DNA from: Planctomycetota bacterium
Lineage (GTDB): Bacteria > Planctomycetota > Planctomycetia > Planctomycetales > Planctomycetaceae
Direction: 5' to 3'
Length of the DNA: 40,579 nt
NCBI GenBank assembly: GCA_019347905.1
Contig: JAHWKJ010000002.1
Location: forward strand, 1-40,579
The translations under genes were made by a program, and so were the position numbers. Of the stretch, positions 24,584 through 32,265 are shown one piece after another; positions within the stretch are counted from its first letter, which is position 1, and each line of letters opens with the position of its first letter. Below the pieces are notes generated by a model. It worked only from the letters and a program-made list of their open reading frames with translations. It made no database searches and was not told the DNA's origin.

Positions 24584-24817
24584 ATGCTGGAATCGATTCG
24601 CAAGGAACTGAGGCGTGTCGTCGGGCAGGCAGGCGTCGACGTCGCCGCGGAAGACGCAGATGTCGTGCGGATCGAAACCGCCGACGACGTGCACCATCTC
24701 CCGCGGCAGGAATTGCTCCGCGTTCTGAACGGCATGTGCGACGGCGCGGGCATTCTCGCGCTGCGGGAGGAACTGGATCGCTGCCAGACTCCGGCCCGCG
24801 GCGGCCCATCAGCCTGA
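24584..24817 (+). CDS. Small acidic protein of unknown function (77 aa)
   Basis: GGAG 9 nt before ATG 24584 supports translation. The peptide is soluble, largely helical and acidic ([23 protein letters not shown], then [19 protein letters not shown]). No family is recognised. Its last 9 bases overlap the 3' end of ubiX on the other strand, so the two genes are tail to tail. Confidence 0.5.
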   Translation: MLESIRKELRRVVGQAGVDVAAEDADVVRIETADDVHHLPRQELLRVLNGMCDGAGILALREELDRCQTPARGGPSA

Positions 24818-25492
24818 CGTGCCCCAGCGGCGGATCAACTGCTGCTCGACGCCAAGCTGGTCGCAGACGCGCCCCACGATAAAGTCCACGAGATCGTGGA
24901 TTGTGCTCGGGCTGTGGTAGAAGCCCGGCATCGCCGGCAGCACGACCGCCCCCGCATCCGCCAGCCGCTTCATGTTGTCGAGCTGGATCGAACCCAGCGG
25001 CGTTTCCCGCGGGACGACGATCAGCTTACGGCGCTCTTTCAGATGCACGTCGGCGGCACGTTGGATGAGGTTGGCGGACTGTCCGTGAGCGACGGCCGCC
25101 AGCGTGCCCATCGAGCACGGGCAGATTACCATCCCGTCGGTGCGGAAGGATCCGCTGGCGATGCCGGCCGAGAAGTCGCGGTGATGATGGTAAACGACCT
25201 GCCCGCCGGGCGCGTCGCCTTCGCGAATGATATCGCTCAGCGCGTGTGACGCCGCGGCGCCAGAGAGCAAGAGCGGCAGCCGGCTGTCGGATGCCCCGCC
25301 GCCCGGCAAAAGCACCGCGGGGTCGAAGGCCTCGAGATCGACGCTCAGCCCCAGTTCCTGCCGCAGCACGTCACCCGCGGCCGGACTGAGCGTCAGATGC
25401 ACCTGGTGGCCGGCCACCAGCAGGACCTCCAGCAGGCGGGCGGCATACACCGCTCCGCTGGCGCCGGTCATGGCAAGAACGAGGGTGCGCAT
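24809..25492 (-). CDS. ubiX: Flavin prenyltransferase UbiX
   Basis: The product is 227 aa. UbiX joins dimethylallyl phosphate to FMN to make prenyl-FMN, the cofactor of UbiD-type decarboxylases in ubiquinone/menaquinone and aromatic acid metabolism. Family marks are [17 protein letters not shown] (residues 8-24, FMN site), [49 protein letters not shown] and the C-terminal [25 protein letters not shown]. The gene is 18 bp downstream of menG/ubiE in the same operon, with part of an R2 repeat between and no recognisable ribosome site before ATG 25492. No ubiD is in the window. Confidence 0.95.
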   Translation of the reverse strand: MRTLVLAMTGASGAVYAARLLEVLLVAGHQVHLTLSPAAGDVLRQELGLSVDLEAFDPAVLLPGGGASDSRLPLLLSGAAASHALSDIIREGDAPGGQVVYHHHRDFSAGIASGSFRTDGMVICPCSMGTLAAVAHGQSANLIQRAADVHLKERRKLIVVPRETPLGSIQLDNMKRLADAGAVVLPAMPGFYHSPSTIHDLVDFIVGRVCDQLGVEQQLIRRWGTSG

Positions 25493-25495
25493 GGG

Positions 25496-25650
25496 GACGA
25501 GGGACGAGGGTCAAGGGCCAGAAGGTCGAGAGTCGAGAGTCGAAAGTCGAGGGCCAGAAGAGTCGCTGTTTGGTGGCATCGACGGCGCTGGAGCAGATGG
25601 GGTAGCGGCGGCTCCGGCTCTCGACTCTCGATCCTCGACCCTCGACTCTG
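25496..25650. repeat. Family R2 repeat that forms the 3' end of menG/ubiE
   Basis: The left part (25496-25559) has GGTCGAGAGTCGAGAGTCG units and GGGCCAGAAG; the right part (25611-25650) has GGCTCTCGACTCTCGATCC and CTCGACCCTCGACTC. It runs from just before the ubiX start into the coding sequence of the upstream methyltransferase and supplies the stop codon of that gene (25511-25513). Confidence 0.85.
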
Positions 25651-26401
25651 CCGGCTTGATTCCACAATACAAAGTCGCGATGCCGAACGTCAGCGATCGC
25701 CATGTCACGGGCTCGAAACCGGCGGCTCGCATTCTCGCGGCCAGCGCCTCACCCTGCGGAAATTCGGCCACCGACTGCGGCAGATACTCGTATGCCGCCT
25801 GCCGATTGCGGGCCAGCAGTTGACCGATCCGCGGCAGAATATATCGGAAGTAGAAGCGGTACAGACCGCCGATGATGCGGTTTTTCGGCATCGAGAACTC
25901 CAGCACCAGAACGCGGCCTCCCGGACGGCAGACGCGCGCCATCTCCGCCAGTCCGCGGTCGGTGTCGGCCACGTTCCTGAGACCGAACGCCACCGAAACG
26001 ACAGCGAACGATTTGTCGGCAAACGGTAATCGCTGTGCATCGGCCAGGACGAACGCTGCCGCCTCTCTGCCGGGCCATCGACTCCGCCGCCGGCCGCTCT
26101 TCTGCACCGCGCGCAGCAGCATCTCGTGCGTGAAGTCGGCTCCCACGACCGGCACGCTCCCGCGCGTCTTCTTCCAGAACGCCAGCGCCAAGTCGCCCGT
26201 TCCCGTGCAAACATCGAGCACCGGTCCGTCGACCGCGCCGGCCGCGCGCACCGTCCGCCGCCGCCACAGGATGTCGATGCCGCCGGACAGGACGTGGTTG
26301 AGCAGATCGTAGCGGGGCGAGATTTCGCCGAACATCCGGCGGATGCGCTCGTCCGACTTATCGACGCGCGGCGGCGCCTCGTGCTCTGCGAGATGGGTCA
26401 C
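25511..26401 (-). CDS. ubiE: Demethylmenaquinone methyltransferase (MenG/UbiE) with repeat-derived C-terminal tail
   Basis: The product is 296 aa; the family is about 230-250. It methylates demethylmenaquinone (and 2-polyprenyl-6-methoxybenzoquinol in ubiquinone makers) using SAM. Marks are IRRMFGEISPRYDLLNHVLSGG (residues 20-41), the SAM site VLDVCTGTGD (61-70), LADAQRLPFADKSFAVV, FGLRNVAD and the closing FGIATLYCGIKP. The start is GTG 26401, which overlaps the Gfo/Idh stop codon (GTGA), so translation is coupled; the 795-aa track ORF merely reads back into upstream genes in another frame. The last 46 residues (from AESRVEDRESRAG) are low-complexity and encoded by an R2 repeat, so they are probably an acquired tail. 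Confidence 0.93.
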   Translation of the reverse strand: MTHLAEHEAPPRVDKSDERIRRMFGEISPRYDLLNHVLSGGIDILWRRRTVRAAGAVDGPVLDVCTGTGDLALAFWKKTRGSVPVVGADFTHEMLLRAVQKSGRRRSRWPGREAAAFVLADAQRLPFADKSFAVVSVAFGLRNVADTDRGLAEMARVCRPGGRVLVLEFSMPKNRIIGGLYRFYFRYILPRIGQLLARNRQAAYEYLPQSVAEFPQGEALAARMRAAGFEPVTWRSLTFGIATLYCGIKPAESRVEDRESRAGAAATPSAPAPSMPPNSDSSGPRLSTLDSRPSGP

Positions 26402-27390
26402 GACGCCGCCCCGTCGAGCGGCCGCCCTGACGCCTCCAGCACCGCCCGCTGCACGGCGAGGTCGTGCTCGTAGGAGAATTCGAACTCCTGCTCGCCGCGG
26501 ATCACGCGGGCCATGTCCGCCGCATCGTCGATGTAGCGCGTGTACTTCGGCAGCGGCACGTCCTGGTAGCCGGCGGCATAACGGCCGCGCGGCTGCGAGA
26601 GCGCCAGCTTCACCGCCGGGTTGTCCAGCGGCTGGATGTGGAACGTGCCCCCGCTGCCGCACACCGTCAAATGCCGCCGGGCGAAGCCCTCGACTTCGTT
26701 GGCGGTCGATTTCACCGTCGCGAGCGCCGCGGGATACTCGAACACGGCCAGCATGTTGTCGATCAGCCGATCGTCGATGGCCGCCGAATGCCGGTGGAAG
26801 GGAGTGACCTTTTGCGGCGGACCCAGCACGCCGACGACCAGATCGACGACGTGGCAGCCGAGCTCGAACATGATCCCGCCGGGATACTCGGCGAGTTCTT
26901 TCCGCGCGGCCGGCGGGACCACCTTGCTCATCACGGCGTGCACCTCGAACGGCTCGCCGAGCCAGCCCTTCTTGAGGAACTCGCGCAGCAGCACGACGCC
27001 CGGGTTGTAGCGGTACATGTAGCCCATCTGCACCAGCAGATGCTTGCGGGCAGCCGCTTCGAGGATGCGCCGAAACTGCGGCAGCGACTCGCCCGCCGGC
27101 TTGTCGAGATGAATGTGCAGCCCGGCGTCGATGCACTTCTCGGCATAATTCAGCAGGTCGCGCACCGGCGTTTCGACCGCCACGGCCTTGAGGCCCGGCA
27201 CGTTCAGCAATTGCTCCAGCGTCATCAGCGGCACGCCGCGGTACGGTTCCCGATCCGCGCGCGGACGCAGCGCCGGATCCGGCTCGACCAGCCCCACGAC
27301 CTCGTAATCGGCCGAAGCGCGATACGCGGCCATCTTGCCCGCGGCATGTGCGTGCCCGACGCCGATCTGGCCGATACGGATGCGGTCCAT
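26398..27390 (-). CDS. Gfo/Idh/MocA family NAD(P)-dependent oxidoreductase
   Basis: The product is 330 aa, cytosolic, of typical length. The N-terminal Rossmann fold starts IRIGQIGVGHAHA (residues 4-16), and HIHLDKPAGES (about 94-104) corresponds to the EKP motif. The C-terminal half carries GGIMFELGCHVVDL, where the His is in the family's catalytic His/Asp position. Such enzymes oxidise or epimerise sugars, sugar acids or inositols; the substrate cannot be read here. The gene starts 12 bp after the universal stress gene and overlaps the menG start by 4 bp, so it is in the middle of the operon. The sulfatase context suggests a role on sugars released from sulfated glycans (inference). Confidence 0.92.
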   Translation of the reverse strand: MDRIRIGQIGVGHAHAAGKMAAYRASADYEVVGLVEPDPALRPRADREPYRGVPLMTLEQLLNVPGLKAVAVETPVRDLLNYAEKCIDAGLHIHLDKPAGESLPQFRRILEAAARKHLLVQMGYMYRYNPGVVLLREFLKKGWLGEPFEVHAVMSKVVPPAARKELAEYPGGIMFELGCHVVDLVVGVLGPPQKVTPFHRHSAAIDDRLIDNMLAVFEYPAALATVKSTANEVEGFARRHLTVCGSGGTFHIQPLDNPAVKLALSQPRGRYAAGYQDVPLPKYTRYIDDAADMARVIRGEQEFEFSYEHDLAVQRAVLEASGRPLDGAAS

Positions 27391-27402
27391 TTCTGGCGGT
27401 CC

Positions 27403-27894
27403 TTACGGTGAGTCGCTCGGAGAGAGTGCCTCCGCTGCCGGGTGGATGAACTGGTGGCCTTCGGGCCGCACCGTCAGCACCGGGCAGGGGGCCTTGCGGA
27501 CGACTTTTTCGGCCACGCTGCCCATCAGGAGATGCGCCATCGCGCCGCGGCCGTGCGTGCCGAGGACGATCAGGTCGATGTCGTTTTCGCGGGCGTCGTT
27601 GATGATCTGCGTGAACGGCGTGCCGTGGCGGAAACGCCGCACGATGTCGCAACCCTCGGCACCCTCCGGCAATTCCCAGGCGTCGAGTGCATCGCGGGCG
27701 AAAGCTTCCAGCTCGTCCCGCGAGGGGATCGCCTGGTGCTCGAACGGCGGCAGGAACACCTGCGGATCTTCGATCACGTACAACAGGTGCACGCGCGAGC
27801 CGAACCGCCGCGCCAGCTCCAGCGCGTACCGCGCCGACGCCAGCGAAGGCTCGCTGAAGTCGGTCGGCAGCAGGATGTTCTTGAGTTCGATCAT
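27403..27894 (-). CDS. Universal stress protein (UspA family)
   Basis: The product is 163 aa, a single Usp domain. It begins [24 protein letters not shown] and carries the ATP-binding signature [15 protein letters not shown] (residues 112-126) followed by [13 protein letters not shown]. It is likely a cytosolic ATP-binding stress modulator. Its ATG overlaps the stop codon of the sulfatase gene (ATGA), and the Gfo/Idh gene begins 12 bp after its stop. The C-terminal 20 residues ([15 protein letters not shown]) extend past the domain. Confidence 0.94.
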   Translation of the reverse strand: MIELKNILLPTDFSEPSLASARYALELARRFGSRVHLLYVIEDPQVFLPPFEHQAIPSRDELEAFARDALDAWELPEGAEGCDIVRRFRHGTPFTQIINDARENDIDLIVLGTHGRGAMAHLLMGSVAEKVVRKAPCPVLTVRPEGHQFIHPAAEALSPSDSP

Positions 27895-29399
27895 TCATAT
27901 TCCCACTTGAGGACCCAGGGGTCGCCCGTCCGCTTCTGCCAGCTTTTGAGCTTGTCCTGCAGTTCCTTCAGCCTGTCCTGGTACTCCGGTTTGTCGGCGA
28001 GGTTGTTCAGCTCGTCGGGATCGGCTTCGAGATCGTATAGCTCGTGCCGCGGACGGTGCAGGTACTGCGACACCGGCCGCCTGCCGTAGACGCTGAGCGG
28101 CTCCTTCAGCGTCGCCTGCCACGTGGGCGAGCGGTAGAGATCCGACGCAAACGGGTACGGAAGCTGGTGCGCGATGTTGAAGATGTACTTGAGGTTCCCG
28201 CTGGTGACGACCCGCATGGGGTAGTACATCGTAATCTCGTGGAACGTGTGCGAGGCGTAGCTTTCGTCCCAGCCCTGCGGGTGCTCTTCGTCGACGACGC
28301 TCAAAAACGAGCGGCCGTGGAACGTCACCGGCCGCTTCGGGCCGCCTTCCGCACGCCGGCCTGTGTTCTCCTGCGGGCGAATGGCCGGGACCGGCTGCGG
28401 CGTCACTCCGCAATAATCGAGAATCGTCGGCGCGATGTCGGCCCACGAGACCAGCGCGTCGTTGGTGGTGCCGCGCTGCTTCTGGTCCGGCCGCCGCACG
28501 ATAAGCGGCAGGTTCATTCCCGGCTGATACAGGTTCGTCTTCGCCCCGGGGAACGGCGGGCCGTTGTCGCTCAGAAAGATCACCAGCGTATCGTCGGCGT
28601 GGCCTGTTTCTTCGAGCGCATCGAGCAGCACCCCCAGCCCCTGGTCGAGGCGGCTGATCGCCTGGTAATACTCGGCCAGTTCGTGGCGGACTTCCGGCAG
28701 GTCGGGCAGCCACGGCGGTACGCCCATCTCTTCTGGGTCGTAGCGCACCGGCTTCACGCCGGGATAATACGTGGGGTCGTCGTTGTGGTTGGCGAAGCCG
28801 TCGGGACCGCCACCGCGGTGCGGGTCGCTCGTGCAGAAGTAGAGGAAGAACGGCCGCTCGTCGTCTTCGGCGATCCACTCCCTGGCGTTCTGCGCCATGC
28901 GGACGGCGTTGCGATTCCCCTGCGCGCCCTGATTGCGGTACGTCTCGAAGTGGTAGACGTACTCGGGGGCCACGTGGTACTTGCCGATCGAGCACGTGCG
29001 GTAGCCCGCCTCGGCCAGCATCACGGGCAGCGTCTGCACCGACTCGTACGTGCTGAAGTGGTTGTAGCCGTGCGCGTGCCCGTAATGCCCTGTCGCGTGG
29101 TTCTGCAGCCCCGTGAGCAGCACGCTGCGGCTGGCGCTGCAACTGGCCGTCGTGCAGTGGGCCCGCGTGAACCGCACGCCCTCGGCAGCGAGGCGGTCGA
29201 TGGCCGGGGTCTTCGCCACCTTGTCGCCGTAGCAGCCCGCCTGAAATCCCTGATCGTCGACGACGAACAGCACCACGTTGCGCGGCGAGTTCGCCGCCTC
29301 CCGCTCGTCGTCGCGCCCCTCAGCGGCAGCAGTTGGCAAACAAGCGAACAGAGCGCAGGCGATACCGAGCGCGGCCATTCGGGCTTCGGGTTTCGTCAT
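27891..29399 (-). CDS. Secreted type I sulfatase (heparan N-sulfatase-like)
   Basis: The product is 502 aa. A signal peptide lies at 8-26 ([19 protein letters not shown]), so the enzyme acts in the periplasm or outside. [18 protein letters not shown] (residues 41-58) gives the first metal aspartates (48, 49). The signature CSASR (87-91) has the Cys that is converted to formylglycine but Ala in place of the usual Pro. A second metal site is in [20 protein letters not shown]. The C-terminus has the typical [17 protein letters not shown] block. It hydrolyses sulfate esters or sulfamates on glycans; the exact substrate is unknown. The start ATG lies in an R5 repeat and overlaps the stop of the upstream gene (ATGA); the stop overlaps the usp start in the same manner. 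Confidence 0.93.
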   Translation of the reverse strand: MTKPEARMAALGIACALFACLPTAAAEGRDDEREAANSPRNVVLFVVDDQGFQAGCYGDKVAKTPAIDRLAAEGVRFTRAHCTTASCSASRSVLLTGLQNHATGHYGHAHGYNHFSTYESVQTLPVMLAEAGYRTCSIGKYHVAPEYVYHFETYRNQGAQGNRNAVRMAQNAREWIAEDDERPFFLYFCTSDPHRGGGPDGFANHNDDPTYYPGVKPVRYDPEEMGVPPWLPDLPEVRHELAEYYQAISRLDQGLGVLLDALEETGHADDTLVIFLSDNGPPFPGAKTNLYQPGMNLPLIVRRPDQKQRGTTNDALVSWADIAPTILDYCGVTPQPVPAIRPQENTGRRAEGGPKRPVTFHGRSFLSVVDEEHPQGWDESYASHTFHEITMYYPMRVVTSGNLKYIFNIAHQLPYPFASDLYRSPTWQATLKEPLSVYGRRPVSQYLHRPRHELYDLEADPDELNNLADKPEYQDRLKELQDKLKSWQKRTGDPWVLKWEYE

Positions 29400-29429
29400 T
29401 CTTTCGTCCTTCGGGCTTCGTCATTCGAT
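29377..29429. repeat. Family R5 repeat (TTCGTCATTC/CCTTCGGGC) across a gene junction
   Basis: The plus strand reads CATTCGGGCTTCGGGTTTCG, then TCATTCTTTCGTCCTTCGGG and CTTCGTCATTCGA, three variants of one short unit. A related stretch (TCATTCGTCCTTCGGATTTC) is at 40228-40247. Here it encodes the last residues of the upstream protein ([10 protein letters not shown]), the ATGA overlap and the first residues of the sulfatase (MTKPEARM). Confidence 0.7.
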
Positions 29430-30484
29430 ATTTCCGCAGAGCTCATCCGGCGGAAGATCTCCCCCGGATCGACCTGCTCGACGCCCGAGAGCGCGTCGAT
29501 GGCTTCCGGCGGGGCGGCCGTCAGTCGCTTCAGATGCGTCTCCTCGAACTTGCGGTCGCCGGCGAGGAACCGCCAGACCGCAACCGCCAGTATGAGACCG
29601 ATGGCCCCGGCGATGCCCGCCAGCCACGGGATCAGCTTCGATTCGCCGATGTGGGCGGCCGGCTTCGACTTCAGCCATTCGAGCCGCTCCGCCAGTACCA
29701 TCGGCGCTTTGCTGAAGCCGCCTTCCGAGGCGTAGCCGAAGTTCTTGAAGAAGTAACCGGTGACGCGAACGCGCACGGTCTGGCTGATGCGGCTGCCCAT
29801 AGGAATCCCCTCGGGAACTTCCAGGCAGCGGATGCAATAGGGGTTCGGCCACGAGTCGCGGTTGAACAGCCACGCCTCGTACACCGTCTCGATGCCCGCG
29901 TCGTTCGGCGGCACGGCGGTTTTGGTGAGACCTTTGAGCTCGCCTTCGACCGTGAGCGGCGTGCCGCGGAAGCGACGCGGATCGTCCATCAGCACCGCGT
30001 AATCGACGCGCGCGGCCGCCGCCTGAAGTGCTTCCTGATCGACGGCGGCGGCCTTGTCGAGCACGTGGTAGAACGCATCCGCCTCTTTCGCCCGCAGGCC
30101 GACGAAGTCGTCTTCCACGTCGACGAACACCGCGGGATCGATCGAGAGCGTCTGCTCCGCCGCCGGCCGCCCTGCGCCGGCCGCCGCACCTTCACCTTTC
30201 GGGGCAGGCGACACAGCGACGTCAGCTTTCGGAGCGTTCTGCGAACGGAATTCATCGTCGCGCAGCGCCGTCTTGTCGGCGGTGGTTCGCCGGTCGCTCT
30301 CGTCGGACGGTGCGCTTTGCTGCTGCGGCTCACCCATGAACAACAGCGTCCGCCAGATCGACGGATCGGCGGCGAGCTTGACGGCCACCATCACGAGAAC
30401 GAGCAGGCCCACCATCCGCAGCAGGCGAAACTGGTCGCGGCGGTTCAGCCAGGGTGGCGGTGTCTGGGAGCCGCGAAAGCGCAT
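29396..30484 (-). CDS. Membrane-anchored protein of unknown function with two membrane helices
   Basis: The product is 362 aa. A helix near the N-terminus ([17 protein letters not shown], about residues 23-39) and one near 297-315 ([20 protein letters not shown]) enclose a soluble, probably periplasmic, middle. The middle has an Ala/Pro-rich linker ([18 protein letters not shown]) and a folded part with [18 protein letters not shown] and [15 protein letters not shown], which look like OB-type beta strands. I recognise the layout as a planctomycete exported unknown but can give no function. The stop codon overlaps the sulfatase ATG within an R5 repeat. The MFS gene stop is 97 bp upstream on the same strand. 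Confidence 0.8.
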   Translation of the reverse strand: MRFRGSQTPPPWLNRRDQFRLLRMVGLLVLVMVAVKLAADPSIWRTLLFMGEPQQQSAPSDESDRRTTADKTALRDDEFRSQNAPKADVAVSPAPKGEGAAAGAGRPAAEQTLSIDPAVFVDVEDDFVGLRAKEADAFYHVLDKAAAVDQEALQAAAARVDYAVLMDDPRRFRGTPLTVEGELKGLTKTAVPPNDAGIETVYEAWLFNRDSWPNPYCIRCLEVPEGIPMGSRISQTVRVRVTGYFFKNFGYASEGGFSKAPMVLAERLEWLKSKPAAHIGESKLIPWLAGIAGAIGLILAVAVWRFLAGDRKFEETHLKRLTAAPPEAIDALSGVEQVDPGEIFRRMSSAEISNDEARRTKE

Positions 30485-30581
30485 GGACCGGACGATCTTG
30501 TGGCGTGGGCGAATCGCAGAAAAGAGCCTCAGGCGCCATTCTAGGGCTGCGAGACAGGCAACTCAATCGGCGCGACCGCCA

Positions 30582-32246
30582 TCATGAGTGGTCGTCCGGG
30601 TCGAGCGGTTCCGTGCAGTCGATGAACAGCCACGACAGCGACGAGACGAGATACACCGCCCCCAGTGCCAGAAACAGCGCCCCCCAGCCGTCGCTGTAGT
30701 CCATCCGCTCGTACTCGACGACCAGTGAATGCTCCGGCGGCGGCGCCTGCCAGCGGAGGCGGAGGCTGCCTCGCTCTCGGCTGAGACGGCTGAGCGACGG
30801 CACGGGCTCCGGGAACTGGGCCGCGGCGGATTCCGCCACCGTGTCGAAGCGGAATTCGCCATCTTCGCTCACCTCGACCCGGTACGCCGGTTGTCCCTCG
30901 TGCAGGATCATCGCCACCAGCGGCTGATCGCGAGAGATGGTGCGGTTGGCGAGCTGGTACCGCGTGGTGCGCCGCGACACGTCGTCCGCTGGAACGGCTT
31001 CCACGGCGGCGGGCGTTACCGTTTCGCCTTCGACGGCCTCGCGCGTGGCGAAGAACATGATCAACATGCCGATCGTCGGCCCGGCCAGAAACGACGCGAT
31101 CGAACCGCACGTGTTGACCGCCCCGAACACCGAGCCGGCGTTGCGCCCGGCGATGTCGGTGATCGTGCCCCAGACTGCGGGCTGGCTCCAGTCGCTGAAG
31201 AATTTGACGGCGGCCAGCACGCCGACGATGACCAGCGCATCGTCAAAGGCCAGGCTGACGAACATGAGGATCGTGGCCAGCAGCTTGCCGGCCATGCCGA
31301 CTAGGCTGCGCGACCACCGCCGGTTGCCCGTGCGCAGGATGAGCTGCGACTGCAGTTCGCCGCCCAGCATGCCGCCGACGGCCCCGCCCAGCAGCGGAAT
31401 GGCGGCCATCCAGCCGGCCGCACCCACGTCCACGTTCTTGGTCGTCAGCAGAAACAGCGGGATCCAGTAGACGAAGACATTGTCGGCGTAGGCGCTGGTG
31501 AACTGCTGCACGAAGAACATTCGCATGTTGCCGCTGGCCAACAGCCGTGACCAGCGCAGCCGGGTGCGCGTAGCCGTCTGCACGTCGGGACGGCCTTCAG
31601 TGATGAGCTCGACTTCCGCATCGTTGACCGCCGGGTGGCTGCCGGGCGTGTTGCGGAACAGGAGCACGAAAACCACGGCGAAGGCCAGTCCCACCAGCGT
31701 CAACGCGAGAATGGCCCACCGCCACGACAGGCCGAGCCAACCCATCAGCACGGTCCCCAACAGCACGAAGGCCAGCGCCCCGCCGCCGCGGCCGAAGAAC
31801 GTGGCGATCCAGGCCTGCACGCGCGTCCGCTCGGCCAGCGGGAACCACAGCTTCGTCACCTTGCTGATCGTGGGATAGCAGCCCGCCTGCGTCAGCCCGA
31901 AGGCGAAGCGGGCGATCGCCATCGACACCAGTCCCGTCGCCAGCGCGACGGCGCCCATCGACACCGACCACAGGACGATGATCGAACCCAACAGCACGTG
32001 CGGCCCGAACCAGTCGCACAAAATGCCGGAGGGAATCTGCCCCAACGCGTAACTGACGCCAAACAGCCCGTCGAGCACGCCGAGCTGCGGCTCCGACCAG
32101 CCGAACTCCTCCTGCACGTCGGCCTTGATGAAGCCCCACGTGTAGCGGTGGAGATAGAGAATGAACGACGTGGCGCAGACGAGCGCGAAGATCAGCCAGC
32201 GGACTCGGGTGGGGCGCTCGTGCGCGTGGGGATGCGGCGTTGCCAT
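30582..32246 (-). CDS. MFS transporter with a large extra loop before the last helix
   Basis: The product is 554 aa; the family is usually 420-450. After a His-rich head (PHPHAHER), residues 16-400 give eleven helices with the anion:cation symporter style: LYLHRYTWGFIKADVQEEFGWSEPQLGVL, LGQIPSGILCDWFGP and LTQAGCYPTISKVTKLWFPLAERTRVQAW. Hexuronate, glucarate and similar acids are carried by relatives. About 112 soluble residues (403-514), including RVEVSEDGEFRFDTV and LRLRWQAPPPEHSLVVEYER, are inserted before the final helix (WGALFLALGAVYLVSSLSWLF). The gene starts 19 bp after the upstream sulfatase stop, so it likely takes up products of that enzyme (inference). Confidence 0.9.
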   Translation of the reverse strand: MATPHPHAHERPTRVRWLIFALVCATSFILYLHRYTWGFIKADVQEEFGWSEPQLGVLDGLFGVSYALGQIPSGILCDWFGPHVLLGSIIVLWSVSMGAVALATGLVSMAIARFAFGLTQAGCYPTISKVTKLWFPLAERTRVQAWIATFFGRGGGALAFVLLGTVLMGWLGLSWRWAILALTLVGLAFAVVFVLLFRNTPGSHPAVNDAEVELITEGRPDVQTATRTRLRWSRLLASGNMRMFFVQQFTSAYADNVFVYWIPLFLLTTKNVDVGAAGWMAAIPLLGGAVGGMLGGELQSQLILRTGNRRWSRSLVGMAGKLLATILMFVSLAFDDALVIVGVLAAVKFFSDWSQPAVWGTITDIAGRNAGSVFGAVNTCGSIASFLAGPTIGMLIMFFATREAVEGETVTPAAVEAVPADDVSRRTTRYQLANRTISRDQPLVAMILHEGQPAYRVEVSEDGEFRFDTVAESAAAQFPEPVPSLSRLSRERGSLRLRWQAPPPEHSLVVEYERMDYSDGWGALFLALGAVYLVSSLSWLFIDCTEPLDPDDHS

Positions 32247-32265
32247 ATAGCCCGAATCATCCGGT

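Noticed and set aside
25511-27898. 795-aa ORF read as one protein
   Set aside because: Only the part from GTG 26401 is MenG; the rest is another frame of the Gfo/Idh and Usp genes.
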